NCBI GenBank assembly: GCA_947502265.1
Contig: CANMZB010000010.1
Coordinates: 62,001-126,000 of the forward strand
DNA from: an uncultured Sulfitobacter sp.
GTDB taxonomy: Bacteria; Pseudomonadota; Alphaproteobacteria; Rhodobacterales; Rhodobacteraceae
Length of the DNA: 64,000 bases
Direction of reading: 5' to 3'
The notes under the pieces were generated by a model. It did no database searches and had not been told where the DNA came from. It saw only the letters and a program-made list of their open reading frames with translations. Within the stretch, counting starts at the first letter, position 1. Every line of letters begins with the position of its first letter. Made by a program: the position numbers and the translations under genes. This document shows, one piece after another, positions 19,403-29,822 of this stretch.

Positions 19403-19429
19403 AAGGCGGAGCGAGGAGTGCTCCGCCTT
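19403..19429 (-). terminator. Hairpin after mch
   Basis: A perfect 10-bp stem (19403-19412 with 19420-19429) with a 7-base loop lies just downstream of the mch stop on the minus strand. The T run is poor, so termination efficiency is uncertain. Confidence 0.6.
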
Positions 19430-19435
19430 GGGCGA

Positions 19436-20470
19436 TCAGACCGGAATCAGCGCCCAATAGTCGAGATCCAGCAAGACATGCGGCAGGTATTTGCCGTCAT
19501 CGCCGCGCAGATCAAAGGGAGCCGCGCCTTTGGTGGCGACGAGGCGCAGGCGGATGGCACCCACGCCGGGCGCAGAGGTTTCGGCCTTGTCCAGCACTTC
19601 GGACCATGCGCGGATCGTGTCGCCCGCAAGGCAGGGATTCGCGTGCGCGCCGCCGTTGAGGGCCACAATCATCTGTGCATTGGCCAGCCCGTTGAACGAC
19701 AGCGCGCGGGCCATCGAAATGACATGGCCGCCATAGATCAGGCGGCTGCCGTCGGGGCGGGCGGAGGTGTCGAAATGCACCTTGGCCGTATTTTGCCACA
19801 GGCGGGTGGCCATCATGTGTTCGGCTTCTTCGACGGTCACGCCATCAACGTGGTCGATCTTTTCACCCACGTCGTAATCGCCCCAGCGGTGCGGTTCGCC
19901 CGCAAGATCGAAGTTGTAGTTGGTGAAATCAAGCCCCTCGGGGATCACCAGATCGGCGGGATCAAGCGCGTCAGGCAGATCGGGGACAACCGTGTCGGGC
20001 GCGGGCGCGTCGATATCGCGTTTGCGCACCATGACCCAGCGGACATATTCCATCACCGGCTCGTCGTGCTGGTTAAGGCCGGTGGTGCGTACATAGACAA
20101 CGCCGGTTTTACCATTCGAATTCTGCTTTAGCCCGATCACCTCGGATTGGGAACGTAACGTGTCACCCGGCCAGACAGGCAAAAGCCAGCGCCCCTGTGC
20201 ATAACCCAGATTCGCCACGGCATTCAGCGATACATCCGGTACGGTTTTGCCAAAGATCACATGGAACGCGATCATATCGTCAAGCGGGCTGAACGGGAGG
20301 CCGCAGTCTTGCGCGAATTGATCGGACGAATAGAGCGCGTGGCGGGCAGGGTAGAGCGCGTGATACAGCGCGCGCTCGCCCATCTTTACGGTGCGCGGAA
20401 CGGCGTGGATCAGGATCTGTCCAACGCTGTAGTCCTCGAAAAAACGGCCTGCGTTTGTTTTGGTTGCCAT
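19436..20470 (-). CDS. mch: Mesaconyl-CoA hydratase (MaoC family), EMC pathway
   Basis: Mch interconverts mesaconyl-C1-CoA and beta-methylmalyl-CoA in the ethylmalonyl-CoA pathway. The 344-residue, two-part hot-dog sequence begins GRFFEDYSVGQILIHAVPRT and contains the MaoC-type segments YALYPARHALYSS-like and WPGDTLRSQSEV, then LIYGGHVISMARALSFNGL in the C-terminal half. Length and N-terminus match mesaconyl-CoA hydratase rather than short MaoC proteins. The neighbouring malyl-CoA thioesterase-like gene, and ccr and ecm elsewhere in the window, support the EMC role. Confidence 0.88.
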   Translation of the reverse strand: MATKTNAGRFFEDYSVGQILIHAVPRTVKMGERALYHALYPARHALYSSDQFAQDCGLPFSPLDDMIAFHVIFGKTVPDVSLNAVANLGYAQGRWLLPVWPGDTLRSQSEVIGLKQNSNGKTGVVYVRTTGLNQHDEPVMEYVRWVMVRKRDIDAPAPDTVVPDLPDALDPADLVIPEGLDFTNYNFDLAGEPHRWGDYDVGEKIDHVDGVTVEEAEHMMATRLWQNTAKVHFDTSARPDGSRLIYGGHVISMARALSFNGLANAQMIVALNGGAHANPCLAGDTIRAWSEVLDKAETSAPGVGAIRLRLVATKGAAPFDLRGDDGKYLPHVLLDLDYWALIPV

Positions 20471-20471
20471 G

Positions 20472-20675
20472 TTAATGCGCTCCCAGCTTGGTGTCGGGGG
20501 TGTAGGTGCCTTCGACTTCTTTGGTCACGGCCTGTCCGCAGCGCATAATGCCTGCGGCATGGTCCCATGTCTGGGTGGGGGTGCCGTACAGCTCCCACCC
20601 TTTGTTGAGGGCTTCGGTGACCTTGTGGCAAAAGGCGGATGTGTCTTCCTCCGAGAGGAAACGATAAAGTTTCAT
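20472..20675 (-). CDS. DUF1737 family small protein
   Basis: This is a 67-residue soluble protein starting MKLYRFLSEEDTSAFCHKV, with GWELYGTPTQTW in the middle. This fits DUF1737, a family with no known function. It ends two bases before mch and lies between mch and nnrU in the same minus-strand unit. An upstream in-frame start at 20693 would overlap the nnrU end and is less likely. Confidence 0.8.
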   Translation of the reverse strand: MKLYRFLSEEDTSAFCHKVTEALNKGWELYGTPTQTWDHAAGIMRCGQAVTKEVEGTYTPDTKLGAH

Positions 20676-20685
20676 GCGGGTTTCC

Positions 20686-21240
20686 TTAAGCAAAGGGGCT
20701 GACGCCGAGGGCGTAGTGGATACCGCTGATCACGACCAGCATGACAATGCTGATGACAGCGAGGCGGATATAGGTCTTGCGGCCTGCGGGGGATGGTGCG
20801 GTCCATTCCGGTTCGGCGCGGTTGATCATGATGACCTCGCCTACGGCCCATGCCAGCATGCTGGCGAACAGGATGATCGACGCCAGATCACCGTTGACCA
20901 ACAGATGCGCCAATGCCCAGATTTTTACGGCCATCAACTGTGGATGGCGGGTTTTATAGGCGGGCCACGCTTTGGCCCCTTTGGCCGCACTTGAGCCGTA
21001 AACCCACACGGCCAGCAGCATCAGCAGGTTATTCACATGCGTCAGGAAGGCGGGCGGATACCAGATGTTAATGAAATCGGCGCTACGGTAGCCGATGATC
21101 ATCAGGATCAGGCCACCGACAATGGCAAGAGCAACCACGCCCTTGCCCGCGTTGCCCATGTTGGCGCGCAGGTCGGGGGCGAGACGTTTAAAGTAATGGG
21201 CGGCGACCCACAAAAGGATGCCGAGGATCAGAAGGATCAT
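20686..21240 (-). CDS. nnrU: NnrU family membrane protein
   Basis: This 184-residue integral membrane protein has about five helices, starting ILLILGILLWVAAHYF, with RHPQLMAVKIWALAHLLVNGD in the middle. That segment is characteristic of the NnrU/isoprenylcysteine-methyltransferase-like membrane group. NnrU was named from nitrite/nitric-oxide reductase regulons, but in this cluster it sits between EMC genes, so a denitrification role is not supported by context. Its start overlaps the malyl-CoA thioesterase stop by four bases. Confidence 0.85.
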   Translation of the reverse strand: MILLILGILLWVAAHYFKRLAPDLRANMGNAGKGVVALAIVGGLILMIIGYRSADFINIWYPPAFLTHVNNLLMLLAVWVYGSSAAKGAKAWPAYKTRHPQLMAVKIWALAHLLVNGDLASIILFASMLAWAVGEVIMINRAEPEWTAPSPAGRKTYIRLAVISIVMLVVISGIHYALGVSPFA

Positions 21241-22103
21241 GTGGCGGCCTCCGCGCCGAGGGCTGTGATGGCCTCATGCTTTGCCAGTGTTTCGCGTGCG
21301 GTTGCAACATGAAGGTTTTCGACGATCTTGCCATCGACGACGGCAACGCCTTGGCCGGTGGCCTCGCATTTGTCGAACGCGTCGATCTGGCGGCGGGCCA
21401 GTTCGATTTCGGCGTCCGAGGGGGAGAAGGCGGCATTGGCCACGTCGAGCTGCGCAGGGTGGATCAGGGTTTTGCCGTCAAAGCCCATGTCGCGGCCTTG
21501 GTCGCATTCGATTTTCAGGCCCTCATCGTCCTTGAACGCGTTATAGACACCGTCGATCAGGGCCACGCCGTGCGCCTTGCCTGCCAGTACGCACAGGCCA
21601 AGCCCGGCCATCAGGGGCATACGGTCCGCGCGAAAGCGGGTTTGCAGATCCTTGGCCAGATCGTTGGTGCCCATGACCATCCCCTGCAAGGAGCGATGCG
21701 CGGCGATGGCGGCGGCGTTCAACATGCCGCCCGGAGTTTCCATCATCGCCCAGAGCGGGATGTCGCCCACGATTTCGGCCAACGCCTCAAGGTCGGCGGG
21801 GGAGGTCACTTTGGGCAGTAGAATCGCATCCGCGCCCATTTTTGCGGCGGCTTTTGCATCGTCTGCACCCCATTCCGTATCAAGGCCGTTGATACGGATG
21901 ATCTTCATCCGCGCACCATAGCCGCCTGTGGCCAGCGCATCGGCCAACGTGGCGCGCGCGGCGGCTTTTTCTTCGGGAATCACGGCATCCTCAAGATCGA
22001 AGATGATCGCATCGGCGGGAAGGCCGCGGGCCTTGTCCAGCGCGCGCGGCTTGGAGCCGGGGATATAGAGGACGGAACGTAGCGGGCGGGCGATCGAGGG
22101 CAT
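21237..22103 (-). CDS. mcl2: (3S)-malyl-CoA thioesterase / CitE-like lyase
   Basis: This 288-residue protein of the HpcH/HpaI-CitE aldolase superfamily has RSVLYIPGSKPRALDKA, the metal-site segment IIFDLEDAV, the substrate block MKIIRINGLDTEWG, and ALWAMMETPGGML with the second metal ligand. The sequence resembles Mcl2-type (3S)-malyl-CoA thioesterase, which pairs with malyl-CoA lyase in the EMC pathway, more than the lyase Mcl1. ATG 22103 follows AAAGGAG. It is the first gene of the mcl2-nnrU-DUF1737-mch unit. Lyase activity remains an alternative. Confidence 0.82.
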   Translation of the reverse strand: MPSIARPLRSVLYIPGSKPRALDKARGLPADAIIFDLEDAVIPEEKAAARATLADALATGGYGARMKIIRINGLDTEWGADDAKAAAKMGADAILLPKVTSPADLEALAEIVGDIPLWAMMETPGGMLNAAAIAAHRSLQGMVMGTNDLAKDLQTRFRADRMPLMAGLGLCVLAGKAHGVALIDGVYNAFKDDEGLKIECDQGRDMGFDGKTLIHPAQLDVANAAFSPSDAEIELARRQIDAFDKCEATGQGVAVVDGKIVENLHVATARETLAKHEAITALGAEAAT

Positions 22104-22434
22104 GGAGGCTCCTTTCAAAGGGTGACGTAAGATTATTGCGCGCAAAAGGGGCATTTATTGATGAAAAGTTCAAGCGTTATTGTGCCGCAGCGCAGCAAAT
22201 TCGGGCGGGCAACAGGCAAGGTACGCCGCGTTAACTTTGTTTTTAAAGTATCGGGCGCAGGATCGGGGCGTTGCATCGCTCTGCCTGACGCGCATCGGCT
22301 TGGTCGCTGACCCTGCGCAAAGGGGGCTGCACCCACTTCTGAACCGGGGGCGCCCGGATTTCACCGGCTTTGCAATGGCCGGAAAGGTATGAAATCTGGC
22401 GCAGCCGCCTTTTTAAAAGGGAAAGGCTCTGAGA
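22104..22434. other. Divergent intergenic region mcl2 / secreted protein
   Basis: This is 331 bases without a gene. It holds the mcl2 ribosome site at its left end and must contain two divergent promoters. A short palindrome CCTTTTTAAAAGG lies near its right end. No tRNA, riboswitch or further operator is recognised. Confidence 0.5.
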
Positions 22435-22764
22435 ATGACACGGACAGCAAAAATTCTTCATCTGACGGCGTTGATTGTGGCTTCGGCGCTTTTGATCACG
22501 CTTTCGGGAGAGGCCAGCGCGCAATCACGCAGTTGCGGGCCGCGCGAAGCCGTGGTGCAGCGTCTGGCAGAGGGTTTTGGCGAGACGCGCCAGTCTATCG
22601 GCCTTGGCACAAACAACGTGATGGTCGAGGTTTTTGCCAGCGCGCAAACCGGCAGCTGGACAATAGTAATCACGCGGGCGACCGGCGTTGCCTGCCTTGT
22701 CGCGTCAGGCCGGTCTTTCGAGACGCTGGTCCAAAACCTGCCTGCTAAAGAAAATGACGCCTGA
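22435..22764 (+). CDS. Small secreted hypothetical protein, 109 aa
   Basis: The product has a clear signal peptide: basic n-region MTRTAK, a hydrophobic core, and cleavage after GEASA. A mature domain of about 80 residues follows, beginning SRSCGPREAVVQRLAEGFGE. Two Cys (SC and VACL) may pair in the periplasm. A hydrophobic strand pattern (NVMVEVFASAQTGSWTIVIT) suggests a compact beta fold. The family is not named here and the function is unknown. It is converged on by the TauE-type gene four bases downstream. Confidence 0.75.
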   Translation: MTRTAKILHLTALIVASALLITLSGEASAQSRSCGPREAVVQRLAEGFGETRQSIGLGTNNVMVEVFASAQTGSWTIVITRATGVACLVASGRSFETLVQNLPAKENDA

Positions 22765-22768
22765 AATC

Positions 22769-23524
22769 TCAGGTCAGCCCGTCAAAGATCAGTTTGATCC
22801 CGGTGATCGTCAGCAAAACATAGGTGAGGCCGAAAAAAAGCCGCTCTGGCACCAGCCGATGCGCGCGCACGCCGAGCCATGTGCCGACAAGCGCAAAGGG
22901 CGCGAGCAGCAGATTGGCCTGCGCGGTTTCCAGCGTGAACAGACCGAGAAAGGCATAAGGAATGAATTTGGCGGCGTTGAGCACCCAGAAGATCAGCACC
23001 GATGTCGCCTGATACTCTGTTTTACCCATGCCGCGCGAAAGCAGGAACACTGCCGCAGGCGGGCCGCCTGCATGGCTGATGAAGCTGGTGAAACCGGCGG
23101 CGATGCCCGCGATGATGCCTGCACCGTCGGGCATTTGACGCCCGCCCATGCGTACCAACCCGTGCTGGACGCTGAGTTGCCACAGGACAAACCCCACAGA
23201 AACGCCGCCGATCAGCAGGCGTAGCAAATCAGGCGATGCCACGCGATAAAGGGCGGCCCCCAAGGCAACGCCGGGCAGGCCGCCAAAAATGATCAGCATC
23301 CCCTCGCGTAGCCGCCATTTGCCCCAGTACGGTTTGAGCGATGCGACATCTATCAGCATCAGCATGGGCAACATCACCCCTAACGCCAGCCCCGGATCGA
23401 CCGCCAGCGCAAGGATCGACGCGGCGGCAAAGGCCGCCCCCGAACCGAAGCCGGCTTTGGAAATCGCGGCGAAAACAACCGCCGGCCCTGCGATCAGAAA
23501 GAAAGAAAGATCAAGATCGAGCAT
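22769..23524 (-). CDS. TauE/SafE family membrane transporter
   Basis: This 251-residue integral membrane protein has about eight hydrophobic helices and the duplicated TauE/SafE pattern, with glycine-rich AGFGSGAAFAAA in the first half and SFISHAGGPPAAVFLL in the second. The family exports sulfite, sulfoacetate or other small anions, and the substrate is unknown here. ATG 23524 (MLDLDLSFFL) is preferred to an upstream in-frame start. No catabolic sulfonate genes are adjacent. A second, different TauE/SafE protein lies at 60226. Confidence 0.87.
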   Translation of the reverse strand: MLDLDLSFFLIAGPAVVFAAISKAGFGSGAAFAAASILALAVDPGLALGVMLPMLMLIDVASLKPYWGKWRLREGMLIIFGGLPGVALGAALYRVASPDLLRLLIGGVSVGFVLWQLSVQHGLVRMGGRQMPDGAGIIAGIAAGFTSFISHAGGPPAAVFLLSRGMGKTEYQATSVLIFWVLNAAKFIPYAFLGLFTLETAQANLLLAPFALVGTWLGVRAHRLVPERLFFGLTYVLLTITGIKLIFDGLT

Positions 23525-23818
23525 GGACGTCCCTTGCAACCGGCTGATGTTCTTTAAGTTTCGCAGGAACGACGGCGCGCGCAACATCTCATTTTTGGCA
23601 TATCTTCTTCATCACAGGCGCGATCAGGGTTTTTATGAGGTCGGGCGGCGCTGCAGGTCTCCGGGACGGGGCAGCGAAATTCGAAATGGCATCAACGGGC
23701 GCGTGTCTGATTGTATGTCCTAGATTAAACGGATCACAAGAAAGTCAGCGATCGCTGGAACGGATCGGGCGGGGGCGGCGTTCTCTCAATGTAACTAACA
23801 AGTATCTGGAGTAGAAAA

Positions 23819-24682
23819 ATGAAACGTCTTTTGACCACAACCGCTGTCCTTATGTCTCTTTCCGGTCCTGCGCTTGCCGAGACACATAGCATGGGCTTTG
23901 GCTCTATTGCTGTTGAACAGGGCGATTTCCTTGCGTCCGACCTTATCGGAATGCGTATTTATTCCTCAGAGCAGGAGATGGATGTCAACACGCCTATCGT
24001 TGACGGTGCCGAGCAGGAATGGGACGATATCGGTGAAATTAACGACATCATTATGAGTGCCGATGGCAATGTAACTGCCGTTATTCTGGGTGTTGGCGGG
24101 TTCTTGGGTATTGGTGAACGTGATGTCACCGTATCGATGGACCAGATCAAGGTTCTGCGCGAAGAGGGCGACAGCGATGATCGTTTCCTCGTTGTGAATG
24201 CAACGAAAGAAATGTTGGAAAATGCGCCTGCGTATGAGCGTAACATGAACGATGATGTCGCACGCACGAACGCGGACACAACAGACAATGTCGCAACAAC
24301 AGACAATGCGGCTACGCCAGAGATTGCAAAAGATCCGATTGATCGCCAGATGCTTGCGCCGCCCATGGTCGAGCGTGAAGGCTATGCCGAAGCCGAAGCA
24401 GATATGGTGACCAACCTTACGGCTGAGGATCTTGAAGGCACATATGTCTACGGCCCCAATGAAGAAACCGTTGGTGAAATCGGCGCGCTTGTGCTTGGCG
24501 ATTCTGGCAAGATCGAACACATCGTGATCAACGTTGGCGGTTTCCTTGGCATAGGCGAAAAGCCCGTTGCAGTGACCTTCGAAGAGCTGCGCATCCTGAA
24601 GAATATAGAGGGTGATGATTTGCGCCTGTACATTGACAGCACAAAGGAAACGCTTGAGGCGCAGCCTGAATACGAAGGCTAA
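23819..24682 (+). CDS. Exported protein with two PRC-barrel domains
   Basis: A signal peptide (MKRLLTTTAVLMSLSGPALA) precedes two copies of a PRC-barrel-like domain at about residues 38-135 and 200-287. Each contains the same block, VGGFLGIGERDVTV and VGGFLGIGEKPVAV, followed by a similar helix (KEMLENAPAYE and KETLEAQPEYE). The linker is Asn/Thr/Asp-rich. PRC barrels are protein-interaction or RNA-processing modules, and exported tandem forms in this clade are of unknown role, perhaps envelope stress related. A terminator follows. Confidence 0.85.
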   Translation: MKRLLTTTAVLMSLSGPALAETHSMGFGSIAVEQGDFLASDLIGMRIYSSEQEMDVNTPIVDGAEQEWDDIGEINDIIMSADGNVTAVILGVGGFLGIGERDVTVSMDQIKVLREEGDSDDRFLVVNATKEMLENAPAYERNMNDDVARTNADTTDNVATTDNAATPEIAKDPIDRQMLAPPMVEREGYAEAEADMVTNLTAEDLEGTYVYGPNEETVGEIGALVLGDSGKIEHIVINVGGFLGIGEKPVAVTFEELRILKNIEGDDLRLYIDSTKETLEAQPEYEG

Positions 24683-25804
<1,122 letters not shown>

Positions 25805-25829
25805 TCCGCATGTTAAATGAGTTTGAAAG

Positions 25830-25854
25830 GCGCATCCGAGAGGGTGCGCTTTTT
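25830..25854 (+). terminator. Rho-independent terminator after mdh
   Basis: An 8-bp stem (25830-25837 with 25842-25849, one G-U) with loop GAGA is followed by five T. It is a classical intrinsic terminator 25 bases after the mdh stop. Confidence 0.88.
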
Positions 25855-25882
25855 GCATTTGATTTTCCGGACACCCTTCATC

Positions 25883-26006
25883 TGTGATCACAAGGCTGAT
25901 CCGTCAGCGAGTCGTGCGCCGCGTCGCGGAATGCACATGGCCGCTATCGTGAAAAACGGATATCGACGAACCATTTGTGATCACAAGTGTATTTTATGTG
26001 ATCGCA
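25883..26006. promoter_or_regulatory. TGTGATCACA operators upstream of sdhC
   Basis: Three sites occur: TGTGATCACA at 25883-25892, TTGTGATCACAA at 25975-25986 and the one-mismatch TGTGATCGCA at 25997-26006. The last two have centres exactly 21 bp apart, as at sucC. The first lies 93 bp further upstream and might allow DNA looping. The pair ends 137 bp before the sdhC ATG. No convincing -35/-10 could be fixed. The binding protein is unknown. Confidence 0.7.
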
Positions 26007-26143
26007 AATATGCCAATTTGTGGATATCTGCTGGAACTCCATCCAGAAATAGCGATAACAAGCGAATGAATACCCCCTTGTCCGCGTGACAGTTGCGAAA
26101 AATCCGCTATCACTAAGGGCAAGTAGCCAATAAGGAGCCTGAT

Positions 26144-26527
26144 ATGGCCGATGTGAATCGGGGCAACCGTCCCCTGTCGCCTCATTTGACGATCTATCGC
26201 CCGCAACTTACGTCGATGACTTCCATCCTGACACGGATTACCGGCAATGCGATGCTGATTTCCGCGCTGCTGATTGTGTGGTGGTTCAGCGCGGCTGCTG
26301 CCGGCGCAGAGAGCTTTGCAACAGCAAACGGTTTCCTCACCAGCTGGTTCGGTGATCTGGTTCTGTTCTTCTCTGTTCTGGGCCTGTGGTATCACACCCT
26401 TGCGGGGATCCGGCACCTGATCTGGGATAACGCCTTGATGATGGACATCCCGACCGCAGAAAAGCTGGGTTGGGCCTGTATCGGTGGTTCGGTTGTGCTG
26501 ACGCTGATCACCGTAATTGCAGTATAA
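26144..26527 (+). CDS. sdhC: Succinate dehydrogenase cytochrome b556 subunit
   Basis: SdhC is one of two membrane anchors that hold heme b and the quinone site of complex II. The 127-residue protein has the family N-terminus RPLSPHLTIYRPQL, three transmembrane helices, and the heme-ligand region WYHTLAGIRHLIWD. The ribosome site AAGGAG is well placed before ATG 26144. It begins the sdhC-sdhD-sdhA-orf-orf-sdhB operon, and the TGTGATCACA sites lie in its leader. Confidence 0.95.
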   Translation: MADVNRGNRPLSPHLTIYRPQLTSMTSILTRITGNAMLISALLIVWWFSAAAAGAESFATANGFLTSWFGDLVLFFSVLGLWYHTLAGIRHLIWDNALMMDIPTAEKLGWACIGGSVVLTLITVIAV

Positions 26528-26539
26528 AGGAGCGCGAGA

Positions 26540-26911
26540 ATGGCTTATTTGACAGACCGCAAACGCGCGAGGGGTCTTGGCTCTGCCAAGTCGGGGACGG
26601 CTCATTTCTGGGCGATGAAGGTGAGCGCGGTTGCGTTGCTGTTTCTGGTGCCGATGTTCGTTTTTACATTCGGGGCGGCCCTAGGTGGCACCTACGAAGA
26701 GATCCTTGCCTATTATGCGCAGCCTTTCCCGGCGATTGTCGCCGCATTGACGCTGGCCGTCGGGTTCAAACATTTTAACGATGGCGTTCAGACCCTGATC
26801 GAAGACTACGTTCATGGCATGGCGCAGAAGATCGCAATCATTGTGATGACCTGCATCAGCTATGGTGCCGCTGCGATTGGCGTTTTCGCCATCGTGCGGA
26901 TGGCGCTGTAA
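26540..26911 (+). CDS. sdhD: Succinate dehydrogenase membrane anchor subunit
   Basis: This is the second membrane anchor of complex II, 123 residues with three hydrophobic helices. The third quarter carries KHFNDGVQTLIEDYVHG, the usual position of the heme/quinone-side residues in SdhD. The gene starts 12 bases after sdhC with a GGAGCG ribosome site. A 206-base gap separates it from sdhA, and no convincing gene was seen in that gap. Confidence 0.93.
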   Translation: MAYLTDRKRARGLGSAKSGTAHFWAMKVSAVALLFLVPMFVFTFGAALGGTYEEILAYYAQPFPAIVAALTLAVGFKHFNDGVQTLIEDYVHGMAQKIAIIVMTCISYGAAAIGVFAIVRMAL

Positions 26912-27117
26912 GCAGGCATTGCGCCAATAAGGGCGTGGCGGCATTCGCGGGCCGGATCAACCGCTATGCTACGTTAGTGATTACCGGCGGGGCGTTGCGC
27001 CGTCAGGGCATACCGAACATCAGGGCGCAGGCGCGCTATTCCGGTCGAAGTGCCGGAGATACAGACCGGGTCCAGTACGATCAAACGGACCGACCCAAAG
27101 CTTGAGAAGGGCACGAC

Positions 27118-28923
27118 ATGGCTGCTTACGAATACGAGACACATGAATACGACGTCGTCGTTGTAGGGGCTGGCGGTGCCGGTCTGCGCGCAACGCTGGG
27201 CATGGCGGAGCAGGGTTTGCGCACTGCCTGTGTTTCCAAGGTTTTCCCGACACGTTCGCACACTGTTGCGGCACAGGGCGGCATTGCGGCGTCGCTGTCG
27301 AACATGGGGCCGGACAACTGGCAGTGGCACATGTACGACACTGTGAAAGGCTCTGACTGGCTGGGCGATACGGACGCGATGGAATACCTTGCCCGCGAGG
27401 CACCCAAAGCTGTGTACGAGCTGGAGCATTACGGCGTGCCGTTCTCGCGTACAGAAGAGGGCAAGATTTACCAGCGCCCGTTTGGCGGACACACTACAGA
27501 ATTCGGCGAAGGCCCGCCCGTGCAACGCACCTGCGCGGCGGCGGACCGGACCGGTCACGCGATGCTGCACACGCTGTATGGCCAGTCGCTCAAGCACAAC
27601 GCGGAGTTCTATATTGAATATTTCGCGATCGACCTGATCATGTCCGACGAGGGCGAATGTCAGGGCGTGCTGTGTTGGAAGCTGGACGATGGCACCATGC
27701 ACCTGTTCTCGGCCAAGATGGTTGTGCTGGCGACGGGCGGCTATGGTCGCGCCTATTTCTCGGCCACCTCTGCGCATACCTGCACAGGGGATGGCGGCGG
27801 CATGGCGGCGCGGGCCGGTCTGCCCCTGCAAGACATGGAGTTCGTACAATTCCACCCCACCGGCATCTACGGCGCAGGGTGTCTGATCACCGAAGGTGCA
27901 CGCGGCGAAGGCGGGTATCTGACCAACTCCGAAGGCGAGCGTTTTATGGAGCGTTATGCGCCGACATACAAAGACCTCGCCTCGCGCGATGTTGTGTCGC
28001 GCTGTATGACGATGGAAATCCGCGAAGGCCGCGGCGTGGGCGAGAAGAAGGATCACATCCACCTGCACCTCAACCACCTGCCGCCGGAAACGTTGGACCT
28101 GCGTCTGCCGGGCATCTCTGAATCCGCGCGCATCTTTGCGGGTGTGGACCTCACAAAAGAGCCGATCCCGGTTTTGCCGACCGTACACTACAACATGGGC
28201 GGCATCCCGACGAACTATTGGGGCGAAGTGCTGGCACCAACTGCCGACAACCCCGATAACGTCTCTCCGGGTCTGATGGCTGTGGGCGAGGCGGGCTGTG
28301 CTTCTGTGCACGGGGCGAACCGTTTGGGTTCCAACTCGCTGATCGACCTTGTGGTGTTTGGCCGCGCTGCTGCGATTCGTGCGGCGGAAATCGTTGATCC
28401 AAAGGCCGCTGTGCCGGTGCCGAACAAGCGTTCGGTCGAGGCCGCATTCAACCGCTTTGACGGGCTGCGCTATGCCAAGGGTAACGTACCAACGGCCGAG
28501 CTGCGCCTTGAGATGCAGCAAACCATGCAGGCGGATGCGGCGGTATTCCGCACCGATAAGACGCTGGCCGAAGGCGAGGAAAAGATGAAAAGCGTGGCGG
28601 CTAAACTTGCAGACCTGAAGGTGACAGACACCTCGTTGGTCTGGAACTCTGATTTGATGGAGACGCTTGAGCTGACCAACTTGATGCCGAACGCTGTTGC
28701 CACCATTACGGCGGCTGCTGCGCGCAAGGAAAGCCGTGGCGCACATGCGCATGAGGATTACCCCGACCGTGACGACGCGAACTGGCGCAAGCACAGCCTC
28801 GTTCGGTTCGAAGGCAATCAGGCCAATCTTGATTTTCGCGGTGTTCATCTGGACCCTCTGACCACCCACGACGAAGGCGGCATTGATTTGAAGAAGATCG
28901 CGCCGAAAAAGCGGGTTTACTAA
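27118..28923 (+). CDS. sdhA: Succinate dehydrogenase flavoprotein subunit
   Basis: SdhA oxidises succinate to fumarate with covalent FAD. The 601 residues show the Rossmann motif [16 protein letters not shown], the FAD-linking His in [10 protein letters not shown] (His 48), the active-site [18 protein letters not shown] and [14 protein letters not shown]. The C-terminal capping domain ends in [13 protein letters not shown]. It is preceded by an unusually long spacer for an sdh operon and followed two bases later by a gene not normally associated with complex II. Confidence 0.97.
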   Translation: MAAYEYETHEYDVVVVGAGGAGLRATLGMAEQGLRTACVSKVFPTRSHTVAAQGGIAASLSNMGPDNWQWHMYDTVKGSDWLGDTDAMEYLAREAPKAVYELEHYGVPFSRTEEGKIYQRPFGGHTTEFGEGPPVQRTCAAADRTGHAMLHTLYGQSLKHNAEFYIEYFAIDLIMSDEGECQGVLCWKLDDGTMHLFSAKMVVLATGGYGRAYFSATSAHTCTGDGGGMAARAGLPLQDMEFVQFHPTGIYGAGCLITEGARGEGGYLTNSEGERFMERYAPTYKDLASRDVVSRCMTMEIREGRGVGEKKDHIHLHLNHLPPETLDLRLPGISESARIFAGVDLTKEPIPVLPTVHYNMGGIPTNYWGEVLAPTADNPDNVSPGLMAVGEAGCASVHGANRLGSNSLIDLVVFGRAAAIRAAEIVDPKAAVPVPNKRSVEAAFNRFDGLRYAKGNVPTAELRLEMQQTMQADAAVFRTDKTLAEGEEKMKSVAAKLADLKVTDTSLVWNSDLMETLELTNLMPNAVATITAAAARKESRGAHAHEDYPDRDDANWRKHSLVRFEGNQANLDFRGVHLDPLTTHDEGGIDLKKIAPKKRVY

Positions 28924-28925
28924 AC

Positions 28926-29822
28926 GTGACCGCTGTGGCGCACATCGGCACGGAATGGCCGCAGGCGGGGATTGCCCCTGCCTGTGCCTTTCAGGTGTTC
29001 GGCATGCGCCGTTCCGGCAACCATGCGATCATCGACTGGTTGATGCGTAACGCGCCCGAGAGGGCAAGCGGCGGGGTGTTCTACAACAACTGCCGCTACG
29101 GAAAGAACCCGCTGCGCGCTTATGGCTCGCTCGATATCTATGATGCGGGGCATAGGGTGCTGCCCCACAAAGACATCGGCGATACAGCGCGCCTTGCCGA
29201 CGCGGGCAGCGCGCCGATGGTCGTGGTTTCCTATGAAGACCGGATGCCGCTGGCCGCCGGGCGTCCGCAAAAGGCCAGTCAGGGTTTTACGGATGGGGAT
29301 TTCACCCGCAAGATTTTGATTTACCGCAGCTTCCTGAATTGGTCCGCCTCGTTGCTCGCCAAGATCAAGCGCAACGACGGCTATGGTGCAACCGACCGCT
29401 TGCGCATCATGATGCTGGCGTTTGCGACGTATATTCGAGGGCTTGACCGTGTCACGGAGGTACAGGGTATCGTGCCGGTTTGCTATGATGACTGGATGAC
29501 CTCGGAAAGCTATCGGGCCGACCGGTTAAGCGCCCTTGGCCTGCCGCTGCGTGATCTGGACCGTGGCAAGGTGCAGCGTTACGGTGGCGGTTCATCATTC
29601 CAGACCAGGGTGAAGGACGTTGAAGATCTTCAGAGCACTTCGCGCGATGCTCAAATGGCCGATGATCCCGAATACAAGCTACTGTTGTGGACTGCCGCGC
29701 ATGATCTGCGCTTTATGAAGCGGTTGATTCCCCATTTTGAAGATGACGCCGAGCGGCTGGCGACGCTGGCCGAAAGCTCCCGATTGCATCTGACCTTGCC
29801 ACCGCGAAAGGCCACATCATGA
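28926..29822 (+). CDS. P-loop sulfotransferase-like protein inside the sdh operon
   Basis: This 298-residue soluble protein has FQVFGMRRSGNHAIIDWLMR near residue 20, matching the 5'-PSB P-loop of PAPS-dependent sulfotransferases. RKILIYRSFLNWSASLLAK near residue 124 has the position and look of the 3'-phosphate block. By family analogy it would transfer sulfate from PAPS, but the acceptor is unknown and a kinase-like role is possible. The GTG start lies two bases after sdhA, and the stop overlaps the next lipoprotein gene, so it is co-translated within the complex II operon. The location is unusual. Confidence 0.7.
   Translation: MTAVAHIGTEWPQAGIAPACAFQVFGMRRSGNHAIIDWLMRNAPERASGGVFYNNCRYGKNPLRAYGSLDIYDAGHRVLPHKDIGDTARLADAGSAPMVVVSYEDRMPLAAGRPQKASQGFTDGDFTRKILIYRSFLNWSASLLAKIKRNDGYGATDRLRIMMLAFATYIRGLDRVTEVQGIVPVCYDDWMTSESYRADRLSALGLPLRDLDRGKVQRYGGGSSFQTRVKDVEDLQSTSRDAQMADDPEYKLLLWTAAHDLRFMKRLIPHFEDDAERLATLAESSRLHLTLPPRKATS

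Noticed and set aside
26974..28869. Long minus-strand open frame opposite sdhA
   Set aside because: sdhA on the other strand has complete motifs and normal length; the antisense frame has no recognisable family.
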